Of a stretch of 64,000 nucleotides of DNA, positions 25,652-33,761 are shown piece by piece (position 1 is the stretch's first letter; the number at the start of each line of letters is the position of its first letter). Origin of the DNA: Alkalibacter saccharofermentans DSM 14828. Its GTDB lineage: Bacteria; Bacillota; Clostridia; Eubacteriales; Alkalibacteraceae. The stretch lies in assembly GCF_900128885.1 (NCBI RefSeq), contig NZ_FQTU01000001.1, positions 62,001 to 126,000 of the forward strand, read 5' to 3'. The position numbers and the translations under genes were made by a program. The notes beneath the pieces are model-generated. The model was not told the origin of the DNA, searched no databases, and saw nothing but the letters and a program-made list of their open reading frames with translations.

Positions 25652-26737
25652 ATGAATGATAAAATTTATGCCTTATGGTTGAATCTTATCAAAGACGTTC
25701 CCATGTCAACATTATATGATCTGGTGGATTTTTTCGGGAGCCCTGAAGATGTATATTATGCCAGTGAGGCAGATCTGGCAGAGAATGGGTTGATGGATGA
25801 AAGCACTTTAAGAAAATTTTTAAGTCATAAAGAAATAGACATGGATTCATATATCAAAAGCCTTGAAGAAAGCAATATCGAAACAGTGACTGTTTTAGAT
25901 GATAATTATCCCGCCAATCTATCGGAGGTCCTACATCCCCCATTTGCTCTCCACTACAAGGGGATATGCGGAAAAGACTCTTTCAAGAACTCGTTGGCTA
26001 TTGTAGGTTCAAGAAAAGCTACAGTCAACGGCCTTAGGAACACATTTGAAATGGCAAGTGAAATTTCTTCATGTGGAATATCGATTATTAGCGGTCTAGC
26101 GAACGGAATAGACACAAAGGCTCACGAAGGCGCCTTGAAAGGAGGGGGAATTACCGCGGCCGTTTTGGGTTGCGGGGTGGATCGATGCTACCCACCGGAG
26201 AACAGATCTTTATATCACGAAATACTGGATAGCGGGGGAGGAATCTTTAGTGAGTACAGGCTGGGAGCGCCACCCCTGCCGTTACATTTTCCAAGAAGAA
26301 ACAGGATAATCAGCGGGATGGCTCTTGGAGTACTGGTGGCAGAAGCGGCGCCTAAAAGCGGATCTCTTATTACTGCAAAATTTGCTATGGAGCAGGGCAG
26401 GGAGGTCTATGCCTTTCCTGGTGATATCAACAATAGAAACAGCAAGGGAACCAACTCCATGATAAAAGACGGCGCTAAATTGGTATTGCAGACTATGGAC
26501 ATAATTGAAGATATATTTCCCATGATGGAATTCAAGAGTGCCGAAAACCGTAATAGAGAGAAAAATTTATCTCAGGATGAAAAAATTCTTTTTGATCTGA
26601 TAGAAAAGGGGTATAATACGCCTGACATGTTAATTTCAAAATCAGGCTTGACTCCTGCAGAAACTGGGTATTTTTTGACAAAAATGGAAATCAAACGCAT
26701 GATTTCAAAGGATAGAAGCATCTATCATATTTTATGA
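25652..26737 (+). CDS. dprA: DNA-processing protein DprA
   Basis: 361 residues. A short N-terminal helical domain, then the Rossmann-like core with AIVGSRKATVNG, SGLANGIDTKAHEGALKGGG, VLGCGVDRCYPPEN, FPRRNRIISGMA and VYAFPGDINNRNSKG, and a C-terminal winged-helix (DML1-like) domain. It loads RecA on incoming single-stranded DNA. The ATG follows GATGTGATAAG; upstream promoter is a TG-extended TATAAT. Confidence 0.95.
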   Translation: MNDKIYALWLNLIKDVPMSTLYDLVDFFGSPEDVYYASEADLAENGLMDESTLRKFLSHKEIDMDSYIKSLEESNIETVTVLDDNYPANLSEVLHPPFALHYKGICGKDSFKNSLAIVGSRKATVNGLRNTFEMASEISSCGISIISGLANGIDTKAHEGALKGGGITAAVLGCGVDRCYPPENRSLYHEILDSGGGIFSEYRLGAPPLPLHFPRRNRIISGMALGVLVAEAAPKSGSLITAKFAMEQGREVYAFPGDINNRNSKGTNSMIKDGAKLVLQTMDIIEDIFPMMEFKSAENRNREKNLSQDEKILFDLIEKGYNTPDMLISKSGLTPAETGYFLTKMEIKRMISKDRSIYHIL

Positions 26738-26776
26738 TAAGCTCATATGCCAGAATATTAGGGATTTTTGTTTTGG

Positions 26777-26805
26777 TTGAATAGTTAAATGCTTTCTGAT
26801 ATAAT
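26777..26805 (+). promoter_or_regulatory. Sigma-A promoter of topA
   Basis: TTGAAT (26777-26782), 17-nt spacer, TATAAT (26800-26805), 31 nt before the topA ATG. Confidence 0.8.
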
Positions 26806-26836
26806 TTACAACTGTTAAATAATTTGAGGTGATTAA

Positions 26837-28930
26837 ATGGCTAAAACGCTTGTAATTGTGGAATCTCCCGCAAAAGCTAAAACTATAAATAAATATCTGC
26901 CAAAGGGATATAAGGTGCAGGCCACAATGGGTCATGTACGTGATTTGCCGAAAAGCAAACTAGGAATAGATCTTGAAAACAACTTTGAGCCTAGCTATGT
27001 GACTATCAGAGGAAAAGGCGACATACTTAAGAAGATGAAAAGCGAAGCAAAAAAATCTGACATGGTATTGCTTGCCACTGACCCCGACAGAGAAGGAGAA
27101 GCGATATCCTGGCATATCGCAAATTATCTGAATCTGACTAAGGAAGGCTCAGCAAGAATTGAGTTTCACGAGATAACTAAAAATGCAATCAGAAACGCAA
27201 TTAAAAGCCAACGGGAAATAAATATGGATATCGTGGATGCTCAACAGGCAAGAAGGATCCTTGATCGCCTTGTTGGATACAGCATCAGTCCTTTATTATG
27301 GAAGAAAATCAAAAAAGGATTGAGTGCCGGAAGGGTTCAGTCTGTAGCAACCAAAATAATAGTAGACCGTGAAAAAGAAATCATGGATTTCGTAAGCAGG
27401 GAGTATTGGACTCTTCAACTGAAGGTGGCAATAAAGGAAGATGGCAAGGATATATTTACTGCCAGATACCACGGTGTGGACGGAAAGAAAAAAGACATTG
27501 ACTCCGAGGACGAACTAAAAGAAATCCTCGATAACCTGAAAAAAGACCCCATCTTGGTTACAGATGTCAAAAAAGGCAAGAAAAACAGAAAGCCCCCAAA
27601 TCCCTTTACTACTTCAACTCTACAGCAGGAAGCCTTTAAAAAGCTCAACTTTTCTACAAAAAAGACCATGAGCCTGGCACAGCAGCTCTACGAAGGGCTT
27701 AATATAGAAGGTAAGGGCAGCGTAGGGCTTATCACCTATATGAGAACGGACTCTATAAGGGTATCGGATGAAGCAAAGGACAACTGCAGAGCGTATATAG
27801 AAGATAACTTCGGCAAGGAATATCTGGGGACTGATGTCAGAAAAAACAAAGCCAAAAATGTACAGGATGCCCACGAAGCCATAAGGCCTACATCCATGGA
27901 GTTTGACCCTAAACTCATTAAAAGCTCCTTGAAAAGGGACCAATACAGGCTTTACAAGCTAATATGGGATAGATTCACAGCTAGTCATATGTCAAACGGC
28001 GTCTATGACACAACTTCGGTAGATATAAGCTGTGGGAAGTATAGATTCAAGGCATCTGATTCCCAGCTGGTATTTAAAGGCTTTATGAAGGTATACGACG
28101 TTGAGGAAGAAGAGGATGATGAGAAGGACAAGGGCAAGGACAAGGAGCTGATTCCTGCAATCACCAAGGGGGACATCCTTGACATGAAAGATCTCATCAA
28201 GGAACAGAAGTTTACAAATCCTCCTCCAAGATATACTGAGGCAACCCTTGTAAAGACATTAGAAGAAAAAGGCATCGGAAGGCCCAGTACCTACTCCCCA
28301 ACGATACAAACCATACTTGCAAGAGGATATGTGGAAAACATAGAAAAGAAGTTCCAACCTACAGAGCTTGGCATAATGGTCACTGAGCTAATGGAAGAGT
28401 ATTTTTCACAGATCGTAGATTTAGACTTTACCGCCGATATGGAGGCCTCACTTGATAAAATAGCAGAGGGGGATACCAAATGGCAGGAAATAATTGGTTT
28501 TTTCTACAAGGATTTCGCTAAAGACCTGCAACATGCTGAAAAAGTTATGGAAAAGATCGTAATAGAAGATCCTGTGTCAGATGTTGAGTGCGACAAGTGC
28601 GGCAGAATGATGGTCATTAAGACCGGCAGGTACGGAAAGTTTTTAGCATGTCCGGGTTTTCCTGAATGCAGGAACACCAAAACAATAGTGGAGGATCTTG
28701 GGATTGCCTGCCCTGAATGCGAAAACGGCAGCATAGTCGCCAAGAAAAGCAAAAAGGGTAGGGTCTTTTACGGATGCACCAATTATCCTGAATGCAACTT
28801 CATGGTTTGGGACAAGCCGGTAAAGGATGAGAAGTGCCCTAAATGCGATTCTTTGCTGCTTCAAAAGGGCTACAGTAAGATGACTAAGACATACTGCTCC
28901 AACAAGGACTGTGACTACGTAAAAAAATAA
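26837..28930 (+). CDS. topA: DNA topoisomerase I
   Basis: 697 residues. TOPRIM domain opens VIVESPAKAKTINKYL and holds DPDREGEAISWH; the active-site tyrosine is Tyr301 in GLITYMRTDS. Three C-terminal zinc ribbons follow from about residue 575 (CDKCGRM..CPGFPEC, CPECENG..CTNYPEC, CPKCDSL..CSNKDC). It relaxes negative supercoils. A charged, low-complexity insert (EEEEDDEKDKGKDKE) sits near residue 430. GAGGTGATTAA precedes the ATG. Confidence 0.97.
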   Translation: MAKTLVIVESPAKAKTINKYLPKGYKVQATMGHVRDLPKSKLGIDLENNFEPSYVTIRGKGDILKKMKSEAKKSDMVLLATDPDREGEAISWHIANYLNLTKEGSARIEFHEITKNAIRNAIKSQREINMDIVDAQQARRILDRLVGYSISPLLWKKIKKGLSAGRVQSVATKIIVDREKEIMDFVSREYWTLQLKVAIKEDGKDIFTARYHGVDGKKKDIDSEDELKEILDNLKKDPILVTDVKKGKKNRKPPNPFTTSTLQQEAFKKLNFSTKKTMSLAQQLYEGLNIEGKGSVGLITYMRTDSIRVSDEAKDNCRAYIEDNFGKEYLGTDVRKNKAKNVQDAHEAIRPTSMEFDPKLIKSSLKRDQYRLYKLIWDRFTASHMSNGVYDTTSVDISCGKYRFKASDSQLVFKGFMKVYDVEEEEDDEKDKGKDKELIPAITKGDILDMKDLIKEQKFTNPPPRYTEATLVKTLEEKGIGRPSTYSPTIQTILARGYVENIEKKFQPTELGIMVTELMEEYFSQIVDLDFTADMEASLDKIAEGDTKWQEIIGFFYKDFAKDLQHAEKVMEKIVIEDPVSDVECDKCGRMMVIKTGRYGKFLACPGFPECRNTKTIVEDLGIACPECENGSIVAKKSKKGRVFYGCTNYPECNFMVWDKPVKDEKCPKCDSLLLQKGYSKMTKTYCSNKDCDYVKK

Positions 28931-28951
28931 TCAGAGTTATGGATAAAGCTG

Positions 28952-28991
28952 AAAAGGCTCGTTTTCAAAGAAAATAGAGAACGAGCCTTTT
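28952..28991 (+). terminator. Intrinsic terminator after topA
   Basis: 12-bp stem AAAAGGCTCGTT (28952-28963) / AACGAGCCTTTT (28980-28991) with a 16-nt loop, then TGAATTTTTG. Confidence 0.8.
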
Positions 28992-29010
28992 GAATTTTTG
29001 CAAAAAGCAA

Positions 29011-29025
29011 AATATTCTGAAAAAT
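29011..29025. promoter_or_regulatory. Candidate CodY box upstream of codY
   Basis: AATATTCTGAAAAAT matches the CodY consensus AATTTTCWGAAAATT at 13 of 15 positions and lies just before the -35 of codY, 112 nt before its start. It suggests autoregulation. Confidence 0.6.
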
Positions 29026-29028
29026 CAA

Positions 29029-29057
29029 TTGAATTTAAATAATGCTTATGTTAATCT
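29029..29057 (+). promoter_or_regulatory. Promoter of codY
   Basis: TTGAAT (29029-29034), 17-nt spacer, TGT then TAATCT (29052-29057), an extended -10. TAAAAT at 29058-29063 is a second possible -10. The leader then holds a 7-bp hairpin (29082-29104). Confidence 0.6.
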
Positions 29058-29136
29058 TAAAATGATGATGAACACACAGATTGCGATCTCGTTGCGGGGT
29101 CGCATTTCGATTTTATAAATATAACGGGGTGATCAT

Positions 29137-29925
29137 GTGTTGAGTCTTTTGGAAAAAATCAGAAAAGTAAATAAAGTATTGCAGCTTCCGGAAAAAAGCG
29201 ACAGGCATTTTTCTAATCTAAGCGACATACTAAGCCAGGTAATGGTATGCAATGTCTATATAGCAAGCAAGAATGGGGATCTGCTGGGATATTCATTTGC
29301 AAAGGAATTTGAATGCGAACTAAATATAAAGACTCTTCAGGATCAAGGAACGAAGTTCCCTGAAGAATTCAACAAATATATAAATGAAATAAAAGAGACA
29401 GTTTCAAATAAAAAAGAGAATATACCGGGATGCGTATATGACAGGGTTGAAAAGTGCAAGTACGAAGACAGATTCTCAACATATGTGCCGATCAACAGCG
29501 GCGGTGAAAGATTGGGAACCTTGGTTCTTGCAAGGTTCAAAAAGGAATTTACCACCCAGGATCTAATATTAGCCGAAGTCTCGGCAACTGTTGTAGGGAT
29601 GGAAATGATGAGGACTAAAAGTGAAGATCTGGAGAAGGAAGCCCGAAAAAAGACGATGGTTCAGATGGCTATAGCTACATTATCCTATTCTGAGATGGAG
29701 GCTGTAACCCACATCTTTAAGGAGCTGGACGCAGAAGAAGGACTTTTGGTCGCCAGCAAGATTGCTGACAGGGTAGGCATAACCAGGTCAGTAATTGTAA
29801 ATGCTTTGAGAAAGCTTGAAAGCGCAGGAGTCATAGAGACCAGATCTCTAGGCATGAAAGGGACATATATAAAGATACTAAACTCACGGCTCATAGATGA
29901 ACTAGAAAAATCTGACAATAAATGA
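29137..29925 (+). CDS. codY: GTP-sensing transcriptional regulator CodY
   Basis: 262 residues from GTG 29137, five nt after GGGGTG (MLSLLEKIRKVNKVLQ). N-terminal GAF domain that senses branched-chain amino acids, GTP-related middle part, and a C-terminal winged helix-turn-helix from about 200 (SKIADRVGITRSVIVNALRKLESAGVIETRS), the CodY signature. It represses amino-acid uptake and catabolism genes when nutrients are plentiful; rocD and glyA in this window are plausible targets by family knowledge only. A CodY-like box lies before its own promoter. Confidence 0.96.
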   Translation: MLSLLEKIRKVNKVLQLPEKSDRHFSNLSDILSQVMVCNVYIASKNGDLLGYSFAKEFECELNIKTLQDQGTKFPEEFNKYINEIKETVSNKKENIPGCVYDRVEKCKYEDRFSTYVPINSGGERLGTLVLARFKKEFTTQDLILAEVSATVVGMEMMRTKSEDLEKEARKKTMVQMAIATLSYSEMEAVTHIFKELDAEEGLLVASKIADRVGITRSVIVNALRKLESAGVIETRSLGMKGTYIKILNSRLIDELEKSDNK

Positions 29926-29938
29926 AAGTAAAAAACAT

Positions 29939-29967
29939 TTGATTTTATGAAGGCAATGTGTTAATAT
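29939..29967 (+). promoter_or_regulatory. Extended -10 promoter of rpsB
   Basis: TTGATT (29939-29944), 17-nt spacer, TGT then TAATAT (29962-29967). Gives a leader of about 100 nt before rpsB. Confidence 0.75.
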
Positions 29968-29988
29968 TTTTAGTGCACACAAAACACA

Positions 29989-30046
29989 CATCTTCGGATG
30001 CAGATCAGGTGCCCCAAACGGGTGGATCGCGCAGAAGACGAAGGTG
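29989..30046 (+). promoter_or_regulatory. Candidate S2 ribosomal protein leader structure
   Basis: Outer stem CATCTTCG (29989-29996) pairs with CGAAGGTG (30039-30046), 8 bp with one G-U. Inside, GATC (30003-30006) pairs with GATC (30025-30028) around a CCC/GGG apical stem. The first arm can also fold locally as CATC-TTCG-GATG (29989-30000), giving two competing states just before the ribosome site. Confidence 0.45.
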
Positions 30047-30072
30047 GAGGAAAAACCAGAGGAGGTGTAGCA

Positions 30073-30822
30073 ATGTCATACGTATCAATGAAACAATTGT
30101 TGGAGGCAGGTGTTCACTTTGGACACCAAACAAGAAGATGGAACCCTAAGATGGCTCCTTATATCTTCACAGAGAGAAACGGAATATACATCATCGACTT
30201 GCAAAAAACTGTAGGTCTTATTGACAAGGCTTACGAATTTGTCAGAGACTTGGTCGAGGATGGACAGGACATCTTGTTCGTAGGAACAAAAAAACAGGCA
30301 CAAGACGCTATCAAGACACACGCTCTTAGAAGCGGAAGCTACTTTGTAAACCACAGATGGCTTGGAGGAACTTTGACAAATTTCGCTACTATAAGCAAGA
30401 GAGTCAAGAGACTTCATAAGCTTGAGGAAATGGAGAATGACGGCACATTTGACGTTCTTCCAAAAAAAGAAGTAATCCAGCTTAAGAACGAAAGAGAAAA
30501 GCTTGAAAAATTCCTAGGCGGAATCAAGGACATGAAAGGACTTCCGGGAGCACTTTTCGTAGTTGACCCAAGAAAAGAAAGAATCGCAATCCTTGAAGCC
30601 AAAAAGCTTGGAATACCTGTAGTTGGAATCGTAGATACAAACTGCGATCCTGACGAGATAGATTACATAATTCCAGGAAACGACGATGCAATTAGAGCGG
30701 TAAACCTTCTTTCAGAAGCAATGGCAAATGCTGTTCTTGAAGGAAAGCAAGGCGTACAGCTTGAAGAAGCTGCTTCTGAAGAGGCGGCAGCTGTAGAAGT
30801 TGCAGAAGAAACAAAAGCTTAA
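30073..30822 (+). CDS. rpsB: 30S ribosomal protein S2
   Basis: 249 residues from ATG 30073 after GAGGAGGTG; the frame is open upstream to 29998, but that part is leader. Signatures: MKQLLEAGVHFGHQTRRWNPKM, FVGTKKQAQDAI, RWLGGTLTN, LPGALFVVDPRKE and GIVDTNCDPDEIDYIIPGNDDA. S2 binds the 30S neck late in assembly. The C-terminal 25 residues are acidic and alanine-rich. A terminator separates it from tsf, allowing more S2 than EF-Ts. Confidence 0.97.
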   Translation: MSYVSMKQLLEAGVHFGHQTRRWNPKMAPYIFTERNGIYIIDLQKTVGLIDKAYEFVRDLVEDGQDILFVGTKKQAQDAIKTHALRSGSYFVNHRWLGGTLTNFATISKRVKRLHKLEEMENDGTFDVLPKKEVIQLKNEREKLEKFLGGIKDMKGLPGALFVVDPRKERIAILEAKKLGIPVVGIVDTNCDPDEIDYIIPGNDDAIRAVNLLSEAMANAVLEGKQGVQLEEAASEEAAAVEVAEETKA

Positions 30823-30832
30823 GAGACTTATA

Positions 30833-30871
30833 GGGAGAAGACGGGGAGTACAACCCTCCTTCTTCCATTTT
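30833..30871 (+). terminator. Intrinsic terminator or attenuator between rpsB and tsf
   Basis: GGGAGAAG (30833-30840) pairs with CTTCTTCC (30859-30866), with an inner GGGG/CCTC stem, then ATTTTTAT. tsf follows 45 nt later with no obvious promoter, so it probably acts as a partial terminator. Confidence 0.7.
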
Positions 30872-30915
30872 TATGTGAACGATATATATGCTTTACAATT
30901 TAAGGAGGTTAAAAA

Positions 30916-31563
30916 ATGGCAACTGCGCAAATGGTTAAAGAGTTGAGACAAAAAACTGGTGCTGGAATGCTTGACTGCAAGAAAGCATTGGAAGCTTCAA
31001 ATGACGATATAGAAAAGGCGATAGAATTCTTAAGAGAAAAGGGACTTGCTGCCGCATCTAAAAAGGCGGACAGAGTAGCGGCTGAAGGAATAGTCGAGTC
31101 TTACATCCACATGGGAGGAAAAATCGGCGTATTGGTAGAAGTAAACTGTGAAACTGACTTCGTTGCAAAAACTGATGATTTCAAAAACATGGTAAGAGAC
31201 ATTGCGATGCATATAGCAGCTACTAATCCTCAATTCCTTTCTCAGGACGAAGTTCCTTCTGACTTCATCGAAAAGGAAAAAGCTATTCTTACAGCACAGG
31301 CTTTAAACGAAGGCAAGCCTGAAAAAATCGTTGAAAAAATGGTTGAGGGAAGAATCAAAAAATATTACCAAGAGATATGTCTTTTAGACCAGCCTTTCGT
31401 TAAGGATCCTGACAAGACTATACAAGATATGGTAAACGAAAAAATATCTAAAATCGGTGAGAACATCAAGATAAGAAGATTCGCCAGATTCCAAATGGGT
31501 GAAGGCATAGAAAAGAAAGAAGAAAACTTTGCTGAAGAAGTTGCAAAGCAAATGAACGTGTAA
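30916..31563 (+). CDS. tsf: Elongation factor Ts
   Basis: 215 residues, the short form with a single core subdomain seen in many Clostridia, compared with about 290 in Bacillus. N-terminal UBA-like domain (MVKELRQKTGAGMLDCKKALE), then NCETDFVAKTDDFKNMV, which holds the TDFV motif that displaces Mg from EF-Tu. It regenerates EF-Tu-GTP. AAGGAGGTTAAAAA precedes the ATG. Confidence 0.96.
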   Translation: MATAQMVKELRQKTGAGMLDCKKALEASNDDIEKAIEFLREKGLAAASKKADRVAAEGIVESYIHMGGKIGVLVEVNCETDFVAKTDDFKNMVRDIAMHIAATNPQFLSQDEVPSDFIEKEKAILTAQALNEGKPEKIVEKMVEGRIKKYYQEICLLDQPFVKDPDKTIQDMVNEKISKIGENIKIRRFARFQMGEGIEKKEENFAEEVAKQMNV

Positions 31564-31569
31564 TATTTC

Positions 31570-31596
31570 AAGGGCACCTATTGCGTGCCCTTTTTT
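31570..31596 (+). terminator. Intrinsic terminator after tsf
   Basis: AAGGGCAC (31570-31577) / GTGCCCTT (31585-31592), 7-nt loop, then TTTT. Confidence 0.9.
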
Positions 31597-31669
31597 AACG
31601 TAATGCTTGAAGAATAAATATCTGACAATCGAAAATTAAGAACCTTGCCACGAGAATGTAAAATTGTAC

Positions 31670-31698
31670 TTCAATAAACTTAAGGTAAGTGTTATATT
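31670..31698 (+). promoter_or_regulatory. Promoter of pyrH-frr
   Basis: TTCAAT (31670-31675), 17-nt spacer, TGT then TATATT (31693-31698). The -35 is weak but the -10 is TG-extended; it lies 19 nt before the pyrH start. Confidence 0.5.
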
Positions 31699-31717
31699 AT
31701 ATAGAGGAGGTAGTGCC

Positions 31718-32431
31718 ATGGAACCTAAGTATAAAAGAGTGATAATCAAATTAAGCGGCGAAGCTTTGGCAGGGGATAAAGGATTTGGTATAGACCCCGC
31801 TACGATAGCCGGGATATGTAAAAATATTAAGGAAGCAAAAGACCTAGGCGTCGAGATTGCCATCGTGGTAGGCGGCGGAAACATATTTAGAGGCCGTGAC
31901 GGAGAGGGCATGGATAGAGCCACAGCAGATTACATGGGCATGCTGGCCACTGTAATAAACGCCTTGGCACTTCAGGACGCACTTGAAAATATCGGAGTGG
32001 AAGTAAGGGTACAGACTGCAATCGAAATGAAGGAGGTAGCTGAGCCTTATATAAGAAGAAAGGCTATGCGCCATCTTGAAAAAGAAAGGATCGTTATCTT
32101 TGCATCCGGGACAGGAAATCCATTTTTCTCTACCGATACAACAGCAGCTCTTAGAGCCGCTGAAATAGATGCAGAAGTAATAATGTCGGCAAAAAAAGTT
32201 GACGCAGTATACGACAGCGACCCCAAGTTGAATCCGAATGCTAAAAAAATAGACAGGTTAAGCTATATAGATGTTTTGAATAAAGGACTCAAGGTAATGG
32301 ATTCTACTGCTATATCGCTTTGCATGGACAACAACATACCGGTTTTGGTATTTGGACTCGAGCAGCCTGAAAACATAGTAAAGGTACTTTGCGGCGAAAA
32401 TATCGGGACAATAGTAGAGGAGGTAAACTGA
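31718..32431 (+). CDS. pyrH: UMP kinase
   Basis: 237 residues from ATG 31718 after GAGGAGGT; an open frame upstream to 31664 covers the promoter. Amino-acid kinase fold with RVIIKLSGEALAG, IVVGGGNIFRG, DRATADYMGMLATVINALALQ and FASGTGNPFFSTDT. Phosphorylates UMP to UDP. Its TGA overlaps the frr start. pyrH-frr following rpsB-tsf is the universal order. Confidence 0.96.
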   Translation: MEPKYKRVIIKLSGEALAGDKGFGIDPATIAGICKNIKEAKDLGVEIAIVVGGGNIFRGRDGEGMDRATADYMGMLATVINALALQDALENIGVEVRVQTAIEMKEVAEPYIRRKAMRHLEKERIVIFASGTGNPFFSTDTTAALRAAEIDAEVIMSAKKVDAVYDSDPKLNPNAKKIDRLSYIDVLNKGLKVMDSTAISLCMDNNIPVLVFGLEQPENIVKVLCGENIGTIVEEVN

Positions 32432-32988
32432 TGATAAAAGAGATTAAAAACGAAACCATCGAAAAGATGGACAAGGCATTGGCAAGTCTTAAATACGAGC
32501 TTAACTCTTTAAGGGCGGGAAGAGCCAATCCTAAGATACTAGACAGGGTTTCAGTAGACTATTATGGTGCAATGACTCCGGTCAACCAGCTTGCAAACGT
32601 AAGTGCTCCTGAGCCTAGAATGATAATCGTTCAGCCTTGGGATACAAATGCGCTGCCGCTGATTGAAAAAGCTATACAAAAATCAGATTTAGGCCTTAAT
32701 CCTGGGAATGACGGCAAGATCATTAGGATCGTAATGCCTCAGTTGACTGAGGAAAGAAGAAAAGATCTGGTCAAGACAGCAAAAAAATTCGGCGAGGATT
32801 GCAAGGTCGCTATTAGGAATATAAGAAGACATGCCATACAGCAGCTCAAGGAACTGGAAAAAGAAGGCATGATAACTGAAGACGAGTTGAAGCAAGCAGA
32901 GGCTGATGTTCAAAAGATGACCGATGAAGAAACAAAAAAAGTCGATCAGACTATTGCTGCTAAAAATGAAGAAATATTGGAAGTCTAA
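32431..32988 (+). CDS. frr: Ribosome recycling factor
   Basis: 185 residues from ATG 32431, sharing one base with the pyrH stop. Signatures: LRAGRANPKILDRVSVDYYG, PVNQLANVS, PEPRMIIVQPWD, IPxLTEERRKDL-type MPQLTEERRKDLVK, and AIRNIRRHAIQQLK. With EF-G it splits post-termination ribosomes. GGAGG sits in the pyrH tail. Followed by a terminator. Confidence 0.97.
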   Translation: MIKEIKNETIEKMDKALASLKYELNSLRAGRANPKILDRVSVDYYGAMTPVNQLANVSAPEPRMIIVQPWDTNALPLIEKAIQKSDLGLNPGNDGKIIRIVMPQLTEERRKDLVKTAKKFGEDCKVAIRNIRRHAIQQLKELEKEGMITEDELKQAEADVQKMTDEETKKVDQTIAAKNEEILEV

Positions 32989-32992
32989 AATC

Positions 32993-33017
32993 AAACACCC
33001 TGATGGGTGTTTTCTTC
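32993..33017 (+). terminator. Intrinsic terminator after frr
   Basis: AAACACCC (32993-33000) / GGGTGTTT (33005-33012) with TGAT loop, then TCTTC; the U tract is short. Confidence 0.75.
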
Positions 33018-33044
33018 TAGACGAAATTAGCGAGGTGAAAACCT

Positions 33045-33761
33045 ATGTCAAATAATTTATCCGAAAATCTGCCCAATCATGTGGGCATCATAATGGATGG
33101 AAACGGAAGATGGGCGAAAATGCAGAATAAACCACGGCTGTACGGACACAAGGCCGGAGTTGAAACCATTAGGGAAATAGTGAAGGTATCCTCAAGACTA
33201 GGTATAAAAGCTTTGACCCTTTATGCCTTTTCAACGGAGAACTGGAAAAGACCTCATACTGAGGTTGCCGGCTTGATGGGAATATTCAGCAGATACCTAA
33301 AAAAAGAAGTATCAGAGCTAAATGACAACAACGTAAAGCTTCGTATTGTTGGGGACATAGCCCCTCTTTCTCAGAAATTAAAGGAGCAGATTGCAGAATC
33401 AGAAAAACTGACTAAGGAAAATACAGGACTTGTCTTAAATATTGCGGTAAATTACGGTGGAAGATCTGAGGTTCTAAATGCTGTCAGGGAAATTGCGGAA
33501 ATGGTCAAACAGGGAAGAATCGATCCTGAGGACATAAGTGAAAGCACTATTGAAGAAAATCTGTATACAGCTGGATTGCCTGATCCGGATTTTGTGATAA
33601 GAACCAGCGGTGAAATGCGGCTGAGCAATTTTTTAATATGGCAGTGCGCTTATTCCGAGCTTTGGTTCACGCCGGTCTTATGGCCGGATTTCACAGAGGA
33701 GATATTTCTTTCAGCTTTGGAGGAGTTTCAAAATAGAACAAGAAGATTTGGAGGGGTTTGA
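33045..33761 (+). CDS. uppS: Isoprenyl (undecaprenyl) diphosphate synthase
   Basis: 238 residues. cis-Prenyltransferase motifs: GIIMDGNGRWAKMQ (catalytic D), RLYGHKAGVETIR, TLYAFSTENWKRP, VNYGGRSEV and PDPDFVIRTSGEMRLSNFL. It makes the C55 lipid carrier for cell-wall precursors. GAGGTGAAAACC precedes the ATG. Stop overlaps the cdsA start. Confidence 0.96.
   Translation: MSNNLSENLPNHVGIIMDGNGRWAKMQNKPRLYGHKAGVETIREIVKVSSRLGIKALTLYAFSTENWKRPHTEVAGLMGIFSRYLKKEVSELNDNNVKLRIVGDIAPLSQKLKEQIAESEKLTKENTGLVLNIAVNYGGRSEVLNAVREIAEMVKQGRIDPEDISESTIEENLYTAGLPDPDFVIRTSGEMRLSNFLIWQCAYSELWFTPVLWPDFTEEIFLSALEEFQNRTRRFGGV

Noticed and set aside
29958..30149. 63-residue plus-strand frame over the rpsB leader
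   Set aside because: Overlaps the rpsB start in another frame and lacks a ribosome site; the region is better explained as a leader RNA.
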